From positions 3,995,634-4,059,633 of the forward strand of contig OX377206.1 in the NCBI GenBank assembly GCA_947396885.1: DNA of 64,000 bases, given 5' to 3'. The notes beneath the pieces were generated by a model. The model was given only the letters and a program-made list of their open reading frames with translations, ran no database searches and had not been told where the DNA came from. Numbering within the stretch: the first letter of the stretch is position 1; each line of letters opens with the position of its first letter. Origin of the DNA: Heligmosomoides polygyrus polygyrus (Eukaryota; Nematoda; Chromadorea; Rhabditida; Heligmosomidae). Positions 23,422-33,840 of this stretch are shown here, piece by piece. Both the position numbers and the translations under genes were made by a program.

Positions 23422-24859
23422 CGGGGTGTGCGTTTACCGGTTTAACGAATTTACCGACATTTTCGCGATAAATTCTCTTAACGAAAATTTCCGGTAAATT
23501 CCAAAATTTACCGGAAAATTTAGCGACTTTTTTCATACAAAATCATCTTTTCCTATCTATCGAATGGAGAAGGAAACACACTACCGATCTCAGTTTAGAA
23601 GTGATTGCTTCTATCTTCTCTGGTAACTTGCTATTAGCGTTCGTGCTCCTCAACTCCTCAACCTCATTAAAACATCCATGCTCATATCAGGAGGCGGAGA
23701 TGGTGCACTCCAGTGTGAAAGCGCGTTCCACTGGAATATTACCTCGCGCAGACATTCCCCACACGACATGAGACAATTTAGACTAGAGATATTGAAGCTC
23801 TCAGAATAGACGATCGCCAGAGGAATAAGAAGAAGATACGCTCATGTCTTGTTCCCGTAATTTAGTCCAAGATGTAAGGCATCGGAATGTACTCCGCTAG
23901 TCTACCTGATCTGGTGGACTCTTAGGCCTCGTAAATACTTCCCGTCGCCGCGATGGAATCCCGGCGACGAATTTTGCAGAGCGACGCGAAAGAATTTGAA
24001 TCTCTCTGCGGTCGTCGCATCGTCCATCGCACCGCAAGGAAGCGCGACGGCGATCCGTCTAGGACCAACGCTAAACACCGCGCGCGACGCGAAAAAGTAT
24101 GCCATGCCCGCGATGGGCGCGGGAAGCCATCGCGCATGCCGGTCGCCGCTGTTGCGGCGGCCGCGGCGATGTTTCCTTTGGCTATTCAACCGCGTGCGGC
24201 GGAATGGCCAGGAACTGAGGGCCGCGATGGCATCGCGGCGATGGAAGTATGCTTCGTCCTTAAGCTGTTTTCCCATATAAGAAGAGAAAGAAATTCGCTA
24301 TCATGTCACATTTCGTTCTTTTTTCTGGAATGTCTGGCTTTGCTCCAAAGTACAGCTTAATAGTTCAAATAAGTGGTAGTGTAAGGTGTAAATCATTCCT
24401 TCATCGAATGAAACGATGGTAATTGTGATAAGTTCAAAAAGCAGTTAAACTGTTAATCCAGAAAGAAATGCAGCAATATACGATTGAATGTCGGGTGTTC
24501 TGGAAATGCTTTTGAATTTAATTAAGCTGTTTTAGTGTTAAGCTTAATTAAGCTTCTAACTTTTTTAAAGCATGCACAATACAGATCATTACACTTGTAC
24601 ATTGTTAGGTTCCGCTTGCTTTGTTTGCTTTAGGGTGACATATGCAGGATAAAATGAAGATGATATCGTTTTTCTGAACGTGATGATGTTTTGGTGAAGA
24701 ACTTTTTTTAGATTACCGCCGCGTAAAACCAGTTGTTTTTAAGAGAATATCAAATTTAAAAAATAACGGATTTACCGAATTTACCGGAATTTACCGGCGA
24801 ATTTTCGCGTTAAAAATTTGCGGTAAAAATTTACCGGCGGCAAGTCAGCGCACACCCCG
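23422..24859. mobile_element. hAT-superfamily DNA transposon remnant, copy 1
   Basis: TIRs CGGGGTGTGCG and CGCACACCCCG are flanked by the perfect 8-bp duplication TCGTGTGC (23414-23421 and 24860-24867). An 8-bp duplication with these TIRs is the hAT signature. Subterminal regions are dense in ATTTACCG words on both sides. The interior matches the better-kept copy at 32616-33832 over its left part. No usable transposase frame remains, and a 335-bp MITE has been inserted. Confidence 0.85.
23925..24259. mobile_element. Harbinger-type MITE, family C, copy 1
   Basis: Flanked by TTA on both sides (23922-23924 and 24260-24262). The ends GGCCTCGTAAATACTTCCCG and GGAAGTATGCTTCGTCC are inverted repeats. 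The interior is very rich in CGCGATGG-type palindromic words, which is why long false ORFs appear here on both strands. Confidence 0.8.
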
Positions 24860-25709
24860 TCGTGTGCACACAATTCCAGGTTCTTGGTACGGATTTACCG
24901 CCCAGGCCAACCAATCCCTTCTGGATCGGTGAATTGGTACCAGATTCGTCTGCGAACGATACAACACTGACTTGCACATCGTTTGGCCACCATAAGTCGT
25001 TGTGTAGGCCAAATTCAATTCCAAAATGAAAAATTGCTTCCACGAGATTCCGTCAAAGTAAAATGCGTGGTGCGTTCCAAAAGGGATTGAATAACGTTGG
25101 CCCTTATCGTTTATCCTTTTTAGTGGCAGATAGATTATTTACAGTACCCTTCGTGATCTACTCGCAGCGGTGTGTCGAAACGAGTTCGACGCGCGCTGCG
25201 AGTAGATCACGATATCGATACGATGAACTGCGCGACTTCAGACAAACGATCGCACTTCTTTCTTCTGAGATTAGACTTTTTTCCTAGCCTTTCTTAGAAT
25301 CGCTGCTTGCAGTAAAAGTTAATTGGCATAGTATAGTAGGCTGGAAACTAGCCTAAGCCGTTGACCGTGGAGCACCGAAACCGAAGAAACTGGATCAGAC
25401 TTGAGAACTCGAGCGAACTGGTTTCTTTGAAGTAGCTGAGAGGCGATTAGACAAAGGAACAGCTCTGAATTCAATGTCCGCTTGGTTATTCGATTAGAAG
25501 CGAACAGCACTTGATGCAGTTATGGCTTGAAGCAGTTTAATTCAATCTGCAGAGTTGTCTTATTCACAACACAAGATTCTGGATGAGTGCATTGACAACA
25601 GAGGGCTATTGCCGATCCGATGACATAGCAAAGGCTTTCTTTTTTCTCCTGGCTAAACGGATAGGAACACGCGAAGCGATGTCGTTTGTCGTCTACAAGC
25701 TGCAAATGC

Positions 25710-25947
25710 GCTAGAGGTCTCGTCGGCTGGTTATCATGAGGAAGCTGGGGTGCAGCAGCGAGAACCGGTAGTCGGAGGTGACGAGGTCGGTCCTCCCGAC
25801 CGGACGGCTACCAATGCCGGTTCGTCTCAGCACAGAACCAGAACGACCTTCAACGTTGACCTTAGCAGAATGCGAATGCGCACTCGTCGTCTGAAGGGTG
25901 ACTGGTCTGACTGCTACGTATTGTAGCTTAAAACGAGAGCAGCCCAT
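25710..25947. other. About 230 bp open on both strands, possible exon
   Basis: On the plus strand, after a GCGCTAG acceptor-like site, the frame reads VSSAGYHEEAGVQQREPVVG and later RTRTTFNVDLSRMRMRTRRL before a stop. On the minus strand a frame of 78 codons is also open. Composition is GC-rich and unlike the flanks. I cannot choose the strand or name a family. It lies inside the long intron of the DUF148-like gene. Confidence 0.25.
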
Positions 25948-25997
25948 GCGTGAACGCGAAAAAATGCTTCAAACAGTTATTAGAAAAGGGTCTTTAA

Positions 25998-26144
25998 CAA
26001 TAGGATAAGGGATGCGGAAAAGGCAGGTGTTCACCGACTCCGGAACGATGAAATGATTGGTTGGCTTGCGCAGGAAATTCGAACCAAAAACCTTGAATTG
26101 GGTGCACGTGACAGCTGGCGCCTTCTCCGACTGCGCTACCAAGT
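25998..26144 (-). mobile_element. SINE-1, 5' half
   Basis: Minus-strand head GGTAGCGCAGTCGGAGAAGG. It keeps the B-box region and is truncated after the GGTGAACACC part. Confidence 0.75.
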
Positions 26145-26611
26145 AGATGACGGAAACATAGCTGTAATCCTTATTAAATGGCCAAAACAATGATACAAAC
26201 GTTTCGTTCAAGTGTCAAGTAGGGCGATCTTTATGTGCATGACGAAAGAGGAAAGAAATGGAAGAGGTTTGTCAAAGGAGGTGCCAGCCAATTAGGACTG
26301 AAGAAATACACTTACACATCTGATCACGGACAACGCCATCTAACGGTAAACAAGGTGGGATGCGCCACACCTTCAACTCTCGTCTAATATTATGATTCCG
26401 AAGTTCAATGGTTTAGTCTGACCAGTTGCTTAGTGGGTAATTCAATTTCCATTCATTTTTATTTTGTTCTTTTAATCCAGTTGAGAGCACTTCTCCGTCA
26501 TGCTTCTCCATCAGGGGATTGCTAGAACATTACTCTATTGTTTTCTGTTTTTTCGTTTCTTTTTTCTAATTTCACTAATAGTTCTGGCTGCTATATACGA
26601 TTCTACTATTA

Positions 26612-27370
26612 GGGGGGGGGGGCAAAAGTAATGAGACAAACTGAAAAAAATCTTTATCTCTTTATAACTCAATTACAAATCAACGATGCTGAGGAATGTG
26701 TATGCCATTAAGGTCAATGACTTGCTGCCATCGCTCAGCCAACTTCCTGACCCCATCCTTCCAGAACTGCTTGGTCCTGGTGTTGATCAACTGCTCGATA
26801 TGGTTGTCAAGGACTGCTTGGGTTCTTGTGTCCCTTCCGACCAGGAAGTCCCGTAGGCCCAAGAAGTGGTGGTAGTCGCATGGAGAGATGTCAGGCGAAT
26901 AGGGTGGGTGAAGCATGTAAACGTAGCCCAGCTGAGCAAGCTTATCCGTGGTCACTTGTTCCCAGTATACCGGTCCATGGGCGCAGACCCAAAAGCTCTG
27001 AAGGTGCTTCTCGCCGTGAACATCTCGCCGAACGAAGGTCGGTAACAGGTCACCAGGCCTCACCCAGACTCGCTGCTTGGCAGGGTTAAGGTAGAAGACG
27101 TACTTCTCATCTTGCGTGAATATTGAGCCCAGGCTGCTCGGGGTTGGGAATTGGGCGAGATTTGCGCGACACAGGTCGACTCGTCAGACTGGGGTTTCGG
27201 CATGAGACAGATTGCGGTTTGGCATGCTTCTGGAAAGGGCGGAAGTGGTGACTTCTCAAGTGGTCTTCAGTAGGTAGCATACAAACACGATAAGCACGAA
27301 ACCAGACTGCAGTCACGAAATATGTGGATAGGGCATGGAGAGTTTCATTACTTTTGCCCCCCCCCCCCCC
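26612..27370 (-). mobile_element. Mariner element, deletion derivative, with poly-G termini
   Basis: TA flanks both ends. The left TIR is G11 followed by CAAAAGTAATGAGACA. The right ends CATTACTTTTG followed by C14. At 759 bp it is well short of the roughly 1.3 kb of an autonomous mariner. It carries a truncated transposase on the minus strand. Confidence 0.85.
26680..27126 (-). pseudogene. Mariner transposase remnant, C-terminal part
   Basis: The minus-strand frame begins near TQDEKYVFYLNPAKQRVW, the region of the first catalytic Asp. It continues to SFWVCAHGPVYWEQ and LHPPYSPDISPCDYHHF, the block holding the third Asp of the DD34D triad, and ends RKLAERWQQVIDLNGI and HIPQHR. The stretch that should hold the second catalytic Asp (D-N-A-x-x-H) is missing between VYWEQV and TTDKLAQLG, and the N-terminal DNA-binding half is absent. 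It therefore cannot be an active transposase. Located in an intron of the DUF148-like gene. Confidence 0.85.
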
Positions 27371-27462
27371 TAATAGATGGGTTTTCACGCGTTTACCAAA
27401 ATCCGCGTCTCATAAATAAAAAATAAAATCAGTGTTTCTTTCCTCTCAAGCATATTAAGCAC

Positions 27463-27594
27463 GAGTAGCGCAGCTGAAAGGCTCCCTGAGTGTTGCGTGC
27501 ACCCGGAGTCAAGGTTGAAGGTTCGGATCTAGCCGTAGTCAGCCGAGCCTTCCATCCATCGGGGGTCCGCAATTTGGTATCATACCTGTCTGTG
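27463..27594 (+). mobile_element. SINE-1, 5' half
   Basis: AGTAGCGCAGCTGAAAGG (A box) and GAAGGTTCGGATCTAGCC (B box), truncated after TGGTATCATACCTGTCTG. Confidence 0.75.
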
Positions 27595-28473
27595 GAATTT
27601 TTTTGGGAAAAATTGAGTTTTTAATCGCAACTATCTGTGTACACGTAGGTCAACTACGGGTGAAGGATATCACAGAACCGGGAAATGGAAGGAACTCTGA
27701 GGGCGCAGGCACCCGTATACTGCTGAATGGCTTCATTGCTCCCTTGTTGGGCCAAAAGTCGACTTGTACTGGTTGAATAATGCTTTAACGCTTCAAGCTT
27801 TAACTTTCTCCCTCAATTTGTCCGGTGCCTAGGCAGAATTTATACTGTATTGTTTGGGCGACACAGAGTTATAAACACTACCAATATCGATTAGACTGCG
27901 TATGCGATCGATATTGGTAGCTTTTATATCGCCGTGCTGCAAACGATTGAAGTGTAAATCCCGTCTTGGAGGGGTGGGGGACGTAGAGCAGTCAAGCCCA
28001 AAATCGATTAGCGATATTTGGCGCGTTGCGCTGATTGCACCACGCCCGCCCGTATTGGATGACACCAGTCTGACCATGAGACTGAATGGCTGGCGTCCCT
28101 TTGGCCACACCCCTTGCATTCGGCTGTGTATAAACTTCTCGTGTATCAGAAAATTGTTCAAAATAGCATTGGAACGTGTCTCGTTTGTTCTACTGGATTA
28201 TTGCGAAGAGGGAAAGAAAAATGTGGTAGTGCTACAGTACACTTGAAATAGAAGATAAAAAAACAGCTCAATTTTGAAAAAGATTGTTTCCATTCATAGG
28301 ACTGGAAAAAGAAAGAACATGTCTTGACCATATCCGTGAAAAATTGGGCTGAATATTTGAACAAAACGAAAATATTCCTATGTTTACCATATTATTTCAT
28401 GCGCCTACTTTAATACACTTATTTAATGATTTAGATAGAACTACAAATGAGAATCAAAGGCATCTGAGCCTAC

Positions 28474-28928
28474 TTTTCTCCACGAAGTCGCGACTGAAAG
28501 TGTTTACGACATTGAGCACGTCCTGCTGAATGGCAAGCTCCTTGTCGCAAGGTGTTCCTGAGATGTAGGTGCTCCTAGAAGTTCAGAAGTTTCGTTAACT
28601 ACTAGTAGAATGAACGCGTACTTCTTTCTGTTCGTACCAAAGATCTCTCAATTCCACCTGGGCGTAGTCCGGAAGTGAGTTAATGTACTCCGGTAGGCCA
28701 CATACTCCATCCTGAATCGAAGAAATGCTCTTGTAGTCAGGAATTTTTGTAAAATTAAAAAAGGTATTAATAATTTCAACAAAATGTAACCTTTAAAGGT
28801 GCAGCCTTTATCGTTGGAGTTAGTAGTTCTGTGTTGTCATCGTCTATGAAACTTACATTTTGAGACAATGCTTTCCCACAGATAGCAGCAACCAGTAGGA
28901 TAGCTGTTGAGGGTCTCAGAATGAGCAT
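28474..28928 (-). CDS. 5' exons of the probable DUF148/SXP-RAL-2-like gene, with signal peptide
   Basis: Three exons join in phase: 28928-28857 (24 codons, GTAAGT donor), 28711-28638 (GATTCAG acceptor, GTACGA donor) and 28574-28474 (TTCTAG acceptor, GTAGGC donor). The first encodes a signal peptide, MLILRPSTAILLVAAICGKA followed by LSQ, so the product should be secreted. The second gives DGVCGLPEYINSLPDYAQVE, then LRDLW. The third gives STYISGTPCDKELAIQQDVL and ends NTFSRDFVEK. The EYINSLPDYAQVELRDLW block is laid out like TFLHSVPPEVRRKFEKVW of the downstream exons, suggesting one two-repeat protein. Exon 3 ends one base into a codon but the next recognised exon (20564) starts in phase 0, so an exon is missing, or a different donor is used. 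The intervening 7.9-kb intron is packed with transposons. Confidence 0.65.
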
Positions 28929-28939
28929 TCGAAAACCGA

Positions 28940-29630
28940 AAATATCCGAGAAGCCGTCACCAAGCCGAAGTTCAGAGCAAGAATACCGTCGCAATTAGTG
29001 GCCAAACAGGTATAGTGAGACAGGGAGGCGGAGGACGAGTACGAGAAGGCGGAGGCGGCGGCGGCGTAGGAGGAGGAGGAGGGGAGGAGGTGCGTCGAGT
29101 CCAGATGAAGCCGTGGACCTGTCTTCAGCCACCGAAGGCGGAGGAGGCCGGTTACTCGATGACATAACCACCACAAGGCCGATTCGGCATCATCGTCGTT
29201 GACGGCTGACGGCTTTCGCTTTCGCCGAAATCGCGTTCGGTTTTTGCCGACGAGCGAGAAGTCGCCTCAAGATCCGAACAAGCTCGAAAGTACGGAGGTG
29301 CAGCTTGCTGAGGCTCAGACATATGTATAAGAAACCAAGCAGAGCGTCAGGACCGTTATCCTCTCGCAGGAACTCTCATATGGCCAATGCTTTTTTCGAC
29401 TACCCCTCGTTATCCTCTTCGTGAAAAAAAGGAAGATTTTCATCGTCTTGATCGACTCCTAAACTGGGTGCTGAACGTGCTCGAGGACAGAACTCCACTT
29501 CAGGCAGATGGGAACCCAACATCTTAACAACTGACGTTCAGTTTGAGTTTGATTCCATTCGGAGACAGTGCACTAAACCAGCGCCTTTTACCGCTACACC
29601 ATGCTTACATTCCAGAACTAACCAGATGAT
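28940..29630. promoter_or_regulatory. Upstream region of the DUF148-like gene
   Basis: Sequence just 5' of the minus-strand ATG at 28928 is GC-rich, with GGAGGCGGCGGCGG-type purine runs near 29040-29090. No TATA-like element or trans-splice site could be fixed with confidence. Confidence 0.3.
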
Positions 29631-29639
29631 ATTAAAGAA

Positions 29640-29742
29640 TAAAGGATGGAGGATAAAGGGCGGTGCTACCCAATTCCTTTTGGGGTGCGCCACGCAATCC
29701 ACTTCTACGGGTGGTCGTGAAGGCAATTTGAATGCTTATGAA
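29640..29742 (-). mobile_element. SINE-1, 3' part
   Basis: Tail AAAGGATGGAGGATAAAGGG followed by GTGCGCCACGCAATCC. Truncated after about 100 bp. Confidence 0.75.
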
Positions 29743-29787
29743 GCCAGATGCGTAAAAGGACGGAGAGGCAGAAAGCAGTGAGGGGTT

Positions 29788-30115
29788 TCACAAGGAGAGC
29801 CTCCAGAGTGGCCGTGAGTTTTTGCGATGCAATTTTTACAGGATGTAGGGTTCCGTGTGGGGAGTCCAAAAACATAGCTACTTCTTTCGAAATGCTCTTC
29901 TGTGGTCGAAAAAAAAAACCGTCTGGACGCGAGAGCGCGCAGCTTATAACGCCCTGCTGCCACCCGCTCCGATGTGGTCGGTTGGTGTAGTGGTAGCAGG
30001 GTCGCCTCTCGGGTGCACCGAGCGGGTCTGATGGTTCGGTCCCCGGCGTGGTCAATGGTTTTGCACACATCAGATCGTTATTATTATGGGCTTGCGTGAT
30101 CACAGGAGTTAATTT
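29788..30115 (+). repeat. Inverted arm with tRNA-like promoter, pair 1 left
   Basis: Near 29970-30055 the sequence TGGTGTAGTGGTAGCAGGG (A-box-like) is followed by GATGGTTCGGTCCCCGGCG (B box), then TTTTGCACACATCAG. The whole unit is matched inverted at 30675-30990. The tRNA-like part points into the space between the arms. Confidence 0.7.
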
Positions 30116-30674
30116 GCACACGATTGATGCTTTTGGTATTTAAACCTAGCCTTTTTGGGCTTTCATTTCAGTTACCTCTCAATGGATCGTGTTTGCACTG
30201 TACCACATCAGCAACGATGCCGTAAATGCACACAGACACATAAACTTCACGGGATAAGTATGAATTTGGTTTGACACCGGTAAAAATTTAACATTAACAA
30301 TAAAATGTCCTTTTCACCCGCCGGGTACATGATTATGTGATACAGCATCACCCGGAATTTGCTACACACAGGTGAAATGGCATCTTGAAAGTAAGTCAAT
30401 AGCATAGAACACCATACGAACTTGATTTCATTCGCACGTATTTGTTCGATTGCAGATTATAAGCCAGACCTACCGGCAGTTCTGCGCTCCGGTATTCCGG
30501 CCATGTCTGGCATACGCTTAGGTGGCGGCTGGATAAGTTGATGATCACCCGGGTCCCTTATCTACGTCTACCGATAATGCCTTCAACGAAGAAGAAGTAA
30601 TGATGCCTTGTTAGGGAGAGGAAGATTGTTCGTCCCTAGCGTTTGCAAGATGCTGCTGGCGTGATAAGCGAATA
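30116..30674. other. Spacer between the pair 1 arms
   Basis: No ORF or motif of note. Confidence 0.4.
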
Positions 30675-30990
30675 AGTGACTCCTGTGATGCTGTTGGTGT
30701 GATAAGTGACTAATAATAACGATCCGATGTGTGCAAGAATACCGCCGGCACCGGGGACCGAACCATCAAACCCGCTCGGTGCACCCGAGAGGCGACTCCG
30801 TTGCCACTACACCAACCGAGCCACCAGGGCGCCATGAACTCCGCGCTCTCGCGTCCAGACGTTTTTTTTTCGACCACAGAAGAGCATTCCGAAAGAAGTA
30901 ACTATGATTTTGGACTCCACACACGGGACCCTACATCCTGTAAAAATTGCATCGCAAAAGCTCAAGGCCACTCTGGAGGCTCTCCTTGTC
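30675..30990 (-). repeat. Inverted arm with tRNA-like promoter, pair 1 right
   Basis: Reverse complement of the left arm, including GGGACCGAACCATCAAACCC (inverted B box) and CACTACACCAACCGAG (inverted A box). Confidence 0.7.
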
Positions 30991-31137
30991 AGACGTATGC
31001 CCAGCAGGGTGCGTCAAAGGTGCTAGGCCAGATGTTCGACTCCCGTGCCATGCACTGTTTTTGCATTTTTTCATGACTGCTGCCTTCTTTACCATTTGCT
31101 TCCGACACTTCTTCTATACATTTATTTCACCCTAAGT

Positions 31138-31270
31138 TGTCAAATAAGGGTCAGGTTTGTGATTTGTACCCCAAATAACCCCGTGGGAGAAGCTTGGGCG
31201 AAATCTGTGATTATGACCTCGACAGCCCTGGTCACCCGCACCTGCCGTAACCTGCACCTGCTGTGAGGTC
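31138..31270. repeat. Single unit related to the fold-back element at 49.6-50.2 kb
   Basis: Shares CCCAAATAACCCC, GGCGAAATC and GGTCACCCGCACCTGCCGTAA-type words with the arms at 49624-50196. Confidence 0.5.
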
Positions 31271-31619
31271 ACTGTTTAACAATCGCTGAAAAACACAAAA
31301 CATTGTATAATACAGAAAGCTAGAAAAGCGAGTGAAGCACAGCTCACACTAAATCCTCATTTGGCAGTTTAGAGAAAAATAAATGTGTAGGAAATGCGTA
31401 GGAAGCTAATTGGTAAAGGAAACAGCGGTCATGAAAAATTGCAAAATTAATGAGTAGCACGCGAGTCGAACATTTGGCCTTGCACCTGCGAATTAGCATC
31501 GCACCCTGCTGAGCCACCGATTCGCTTGTCACGGAGCCTTTCGCCACATCCTATGCATGCATCAGCGCGCACGCACGTATGAGCTGACGGTGCAGTTCTG
31601 TGCCACCTACTTCGAGGGC

Positions 31620-31735
31620 CCGTAACTCTTTGGGTTCAAAGACTCAGAAAAAGAAATATGCTTTTCTACTATATGAAGGGTGGAGATTCTCGCAGTGCGA
31701 TCCATTTCCCCCGTTCAAACATACGCCTGGGACCT
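31620..31735 (-). repeat. Diverged scrap of the pair 2 arm body
   Basis: AACTCTTTGGGTTCAAAGAC followed by CCCCGTTCAAACATACGCCT parallels the outer part of the arm at 35977-36346. Confidence 0.45.
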
Positions 31736-31869
31736 TTGCCTGGTAAGTGAACAGAAGCAGATGATGAATCCACATCTTTTCGTAATCTTCTATGAAAGGA
31801 AACATAGAGGAGTGCTGTTTCAGATTTTTTGGGTACTATGCAACTCTCATGTTCCGTTCCTTCTTGGAA

Positions 31870-32090
31870 CTCAAGATTCCATTCGAATTCGAATATTCGG
31901 ATAGAAGACTCAGACTCGAATGTTCAGAAAATCATTGCTTTCGAATGTATTTATTCGAATCCGTCCGTTCAAAAAGTTGCATGTTGGATTCGAATACGCA
32001 GAAAAATCGCATTTTTCAAATGCATTCTCATTCAAATGTTCCAAAATTCTTGAGCATTCGAAATCGCTCGAATATTCGAAAATTTTGTTA
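31870..32090. repeat. TTCGAA-rich repeat, locus 1
   Basis: Dense TTCGAA, ATTCG and CGAATATTCG words arranged palindromically. Similar blocks lie near 40.8-41.2 kb and 48.65-48.8 kb. Confidence 0.5.
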
Positions 32091-32339
32091 GACGTCACTC
32101 TTGCAATTTGTGTTGGTAGATCATTAGTCTTTCTGGCAATAAAATCAAAATTGGAGAAAACGGTACGTTCAGGTGCTTATTTGGGCGATTTTTTATACAT
32201 GCTGAGTTTATATCCAACCAACGGAAGAGGTGTAGCAAGGAAGGTGCCAGCCAATCAAAATTGGAGGAATGCATTTCACTGCAATGAACACGGCTACAAA
32301 AATCCATAAACAAATAAGCGATTAGTGGCAGTGTCAAAT

Positions 32340-32604
32340 AATCCCTGTTTGGGAAGCGCCACGAATTCGACTTTTACGGGATGTCGTGGAGGATTTGAGT
32401 CCGTATTTGATTTATAGAATGACTTGCGTTGCCAATCAATGGACAAGTCAGTGTTTTACCTTTCCCAAATAAGTCCGGTAACATTTCACCGACCCTAGAG
32501 GAATGGAGGCATTGGTCGGCCTGGGCGGTAAACTCGAACCAAGAACCTGGTATCGGGTGCACGCCATATCCGGCGCCACTTCCGTCTGCGCTACACCGCG
32601 TTAC
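32340..32604 (-). mobile_element. SINE-1 copy
   Basis: GGGAAGCGCCACGAATTCG at left. The minus-strand head is truncated near TGTAGCGCAGACGGAAGTGG. The hAT copy 2 landed immediately beside it. Confidence 0.8.
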
Positions 32605-32615
32605 AACTGACACAT

Positions 32616-33832
32616 CAGGGGTGTGCGTTGTGCGTCTATCGGTTAACGATTTAACGCTTTGCCGGATTTACCGGCGTTTTCACGATAAATTCTCTCAACG
32701 AAAATTTTCGGCAAATTCACAATTTTACCTGAAAATTTAACGGTTTTTTCATGGAAAATCACATCTCCTTCTATCGAATGGAAAAGGAAACACACCACCG
32801 ATCTCAGCTTAGAAGTGAGATTGCTTCAATGTTCTCCGATAACTTGCTATTAGCGTTCGTGGTCCTCATCCTCATTAAAACATGCATGACCAGTGTTCGA
32901 AACGCGTTCTCTGCGACAGTACCTCACGTAGAGATTCAATCTGTCCAGCTTCCTGTCAAGCCTTTTCTTGTCGAACATGTCTACGATTGTAGCACTTTTA
33001 GTGGAGGGATTAGAGAACAAGAGAAGTTTTACTCGAAGCTATTGAACTCAGGTGCTAACCCGCTGAAGTACTGTGTGACAAAATCTTTACTTCCTCATTT
33101 GGCCCAACTTCTTCTTCTTCTTCTTCAGCGTTTGTCCCGCTTCGTGGCGAGGTCCGCTATTCTGGTGTCATGACGCCACTTTTCCTGATCCGACGCTATT
33201 CTGGCGTCATGAACCATGTGATGTGACATGGGTGTGCGTAGGCCGGCCTGTCACAAGGGCCTGTCGCCTGCAATCGAATATCCGTGTTCGGCTTAGCTCG
33301 CAAAGCGGGCAGTTTCCAGTGGCACCACGTGGAGGAACGGACATCGCCACCTCATTTGGCCCAACTAATTCCAAGATTTTCTTCTGCTCCGGCAACGATC
33401 GAAACCGGAAGTGTCTTCTCGGCCGCCGGTCAGATTTTGAATGAGTTTCGCAAGGCAATCACACCTGGAAATGTAGTTGTATATCTTTTTCTCAAAGTTA
33501 ACATTCCGTTGGTCGGATACCTCCAATGTTGTTCTTGGAGGGTTTTGTTTTGAGAGTTTTGCTTTCTTACTTGTTGTGGGATGCTCATTGTTGTTAGGGT
33601 TTGTTTGTTTTAGGATGTCATATATGCATGATAAAATGAAGATGGTGTGGTTTCCTGAACATGATGATGTTTTGGTGAAAAGCTTTTCTCTTTTCACATT
33701 ACCTGTTTTTTTAAGGAATATTAAGTTTAAAGAAACTAACACCTTTACCGAATTTACCGGAATTTACCGGCGAATTTCCGCGTTAAAATATGCGGTAAAA
33801 ATTTACCGGCGGCAAGTCAGCGCACACACCTG
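32616..33832 (+). mobile_element. hAT-superfamily transposon remnant, copy 2
   Basis: TIRs CAGGGGTGTGCG and CGCACACACCTG with a perfect 8-bp target duplication TGACACAT (32608-32615 and 33833-33840). The plus-strand interior keeps recognisable transposase pieces: FYSKLLNSGANPLKYCVTKS then LLPHLAQL at about 33020-33110, and after an insertion PRFSSAPATIETGSVFSAAG then QILNEFRKAITPGNVV at about 33366-33480. The latter corresponds to the hAT C-terminal dimerisation region. Broken by stops and by a LINE insertion, so inactive. Confidence 0.87.
33110..33349 (-). mobile_element. 5'-truncated RTE fragment inserted in hAT copy 2
   Basis: Flanked by the 17-bp direct repeat CCTCATTTGGCCCAACT (33093-33109 and 33350-33366). 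On the minus strand it ends in the same RTE tail as at 6.5 kb (HDTRIADLATKRDKR, then GAA triplets). Removing it rejoins the hAT sequence LLPHLAQL with IPRFSSAPA. Confidence 0.85.
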
Positions 33833-33840
33833 TGACACAT

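Larger units (their letters stand above)
23390..25120 (+). mobile_element. SINE-1 copy interrupted by a hAT element
   Basis: The head (TGGTAGCGCAGTCGGAGGAG) runs to 23421. The remainder resumes at 24868 with ACACAATTCCAGGTTCTTGG and continues to the TTTATCCTTTT tail. The break is explained exactly by the hAT insertion at 23422-24859. Confidence 0.85.

Noticed and set aside
23953..24360. Overlapping 94-135 codon ORFs on both strands
   Set aside because: Composition artefact of the family C MITE; similar openings occur in its other copy.
29970..30055. Possible genuine tRNA gene
   Set aside because: A and B boxes are present, but no proper acceptor stem or anticodon arm could be drawn, and the sequence is repeated inverted nearby. 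SINE-like instead.
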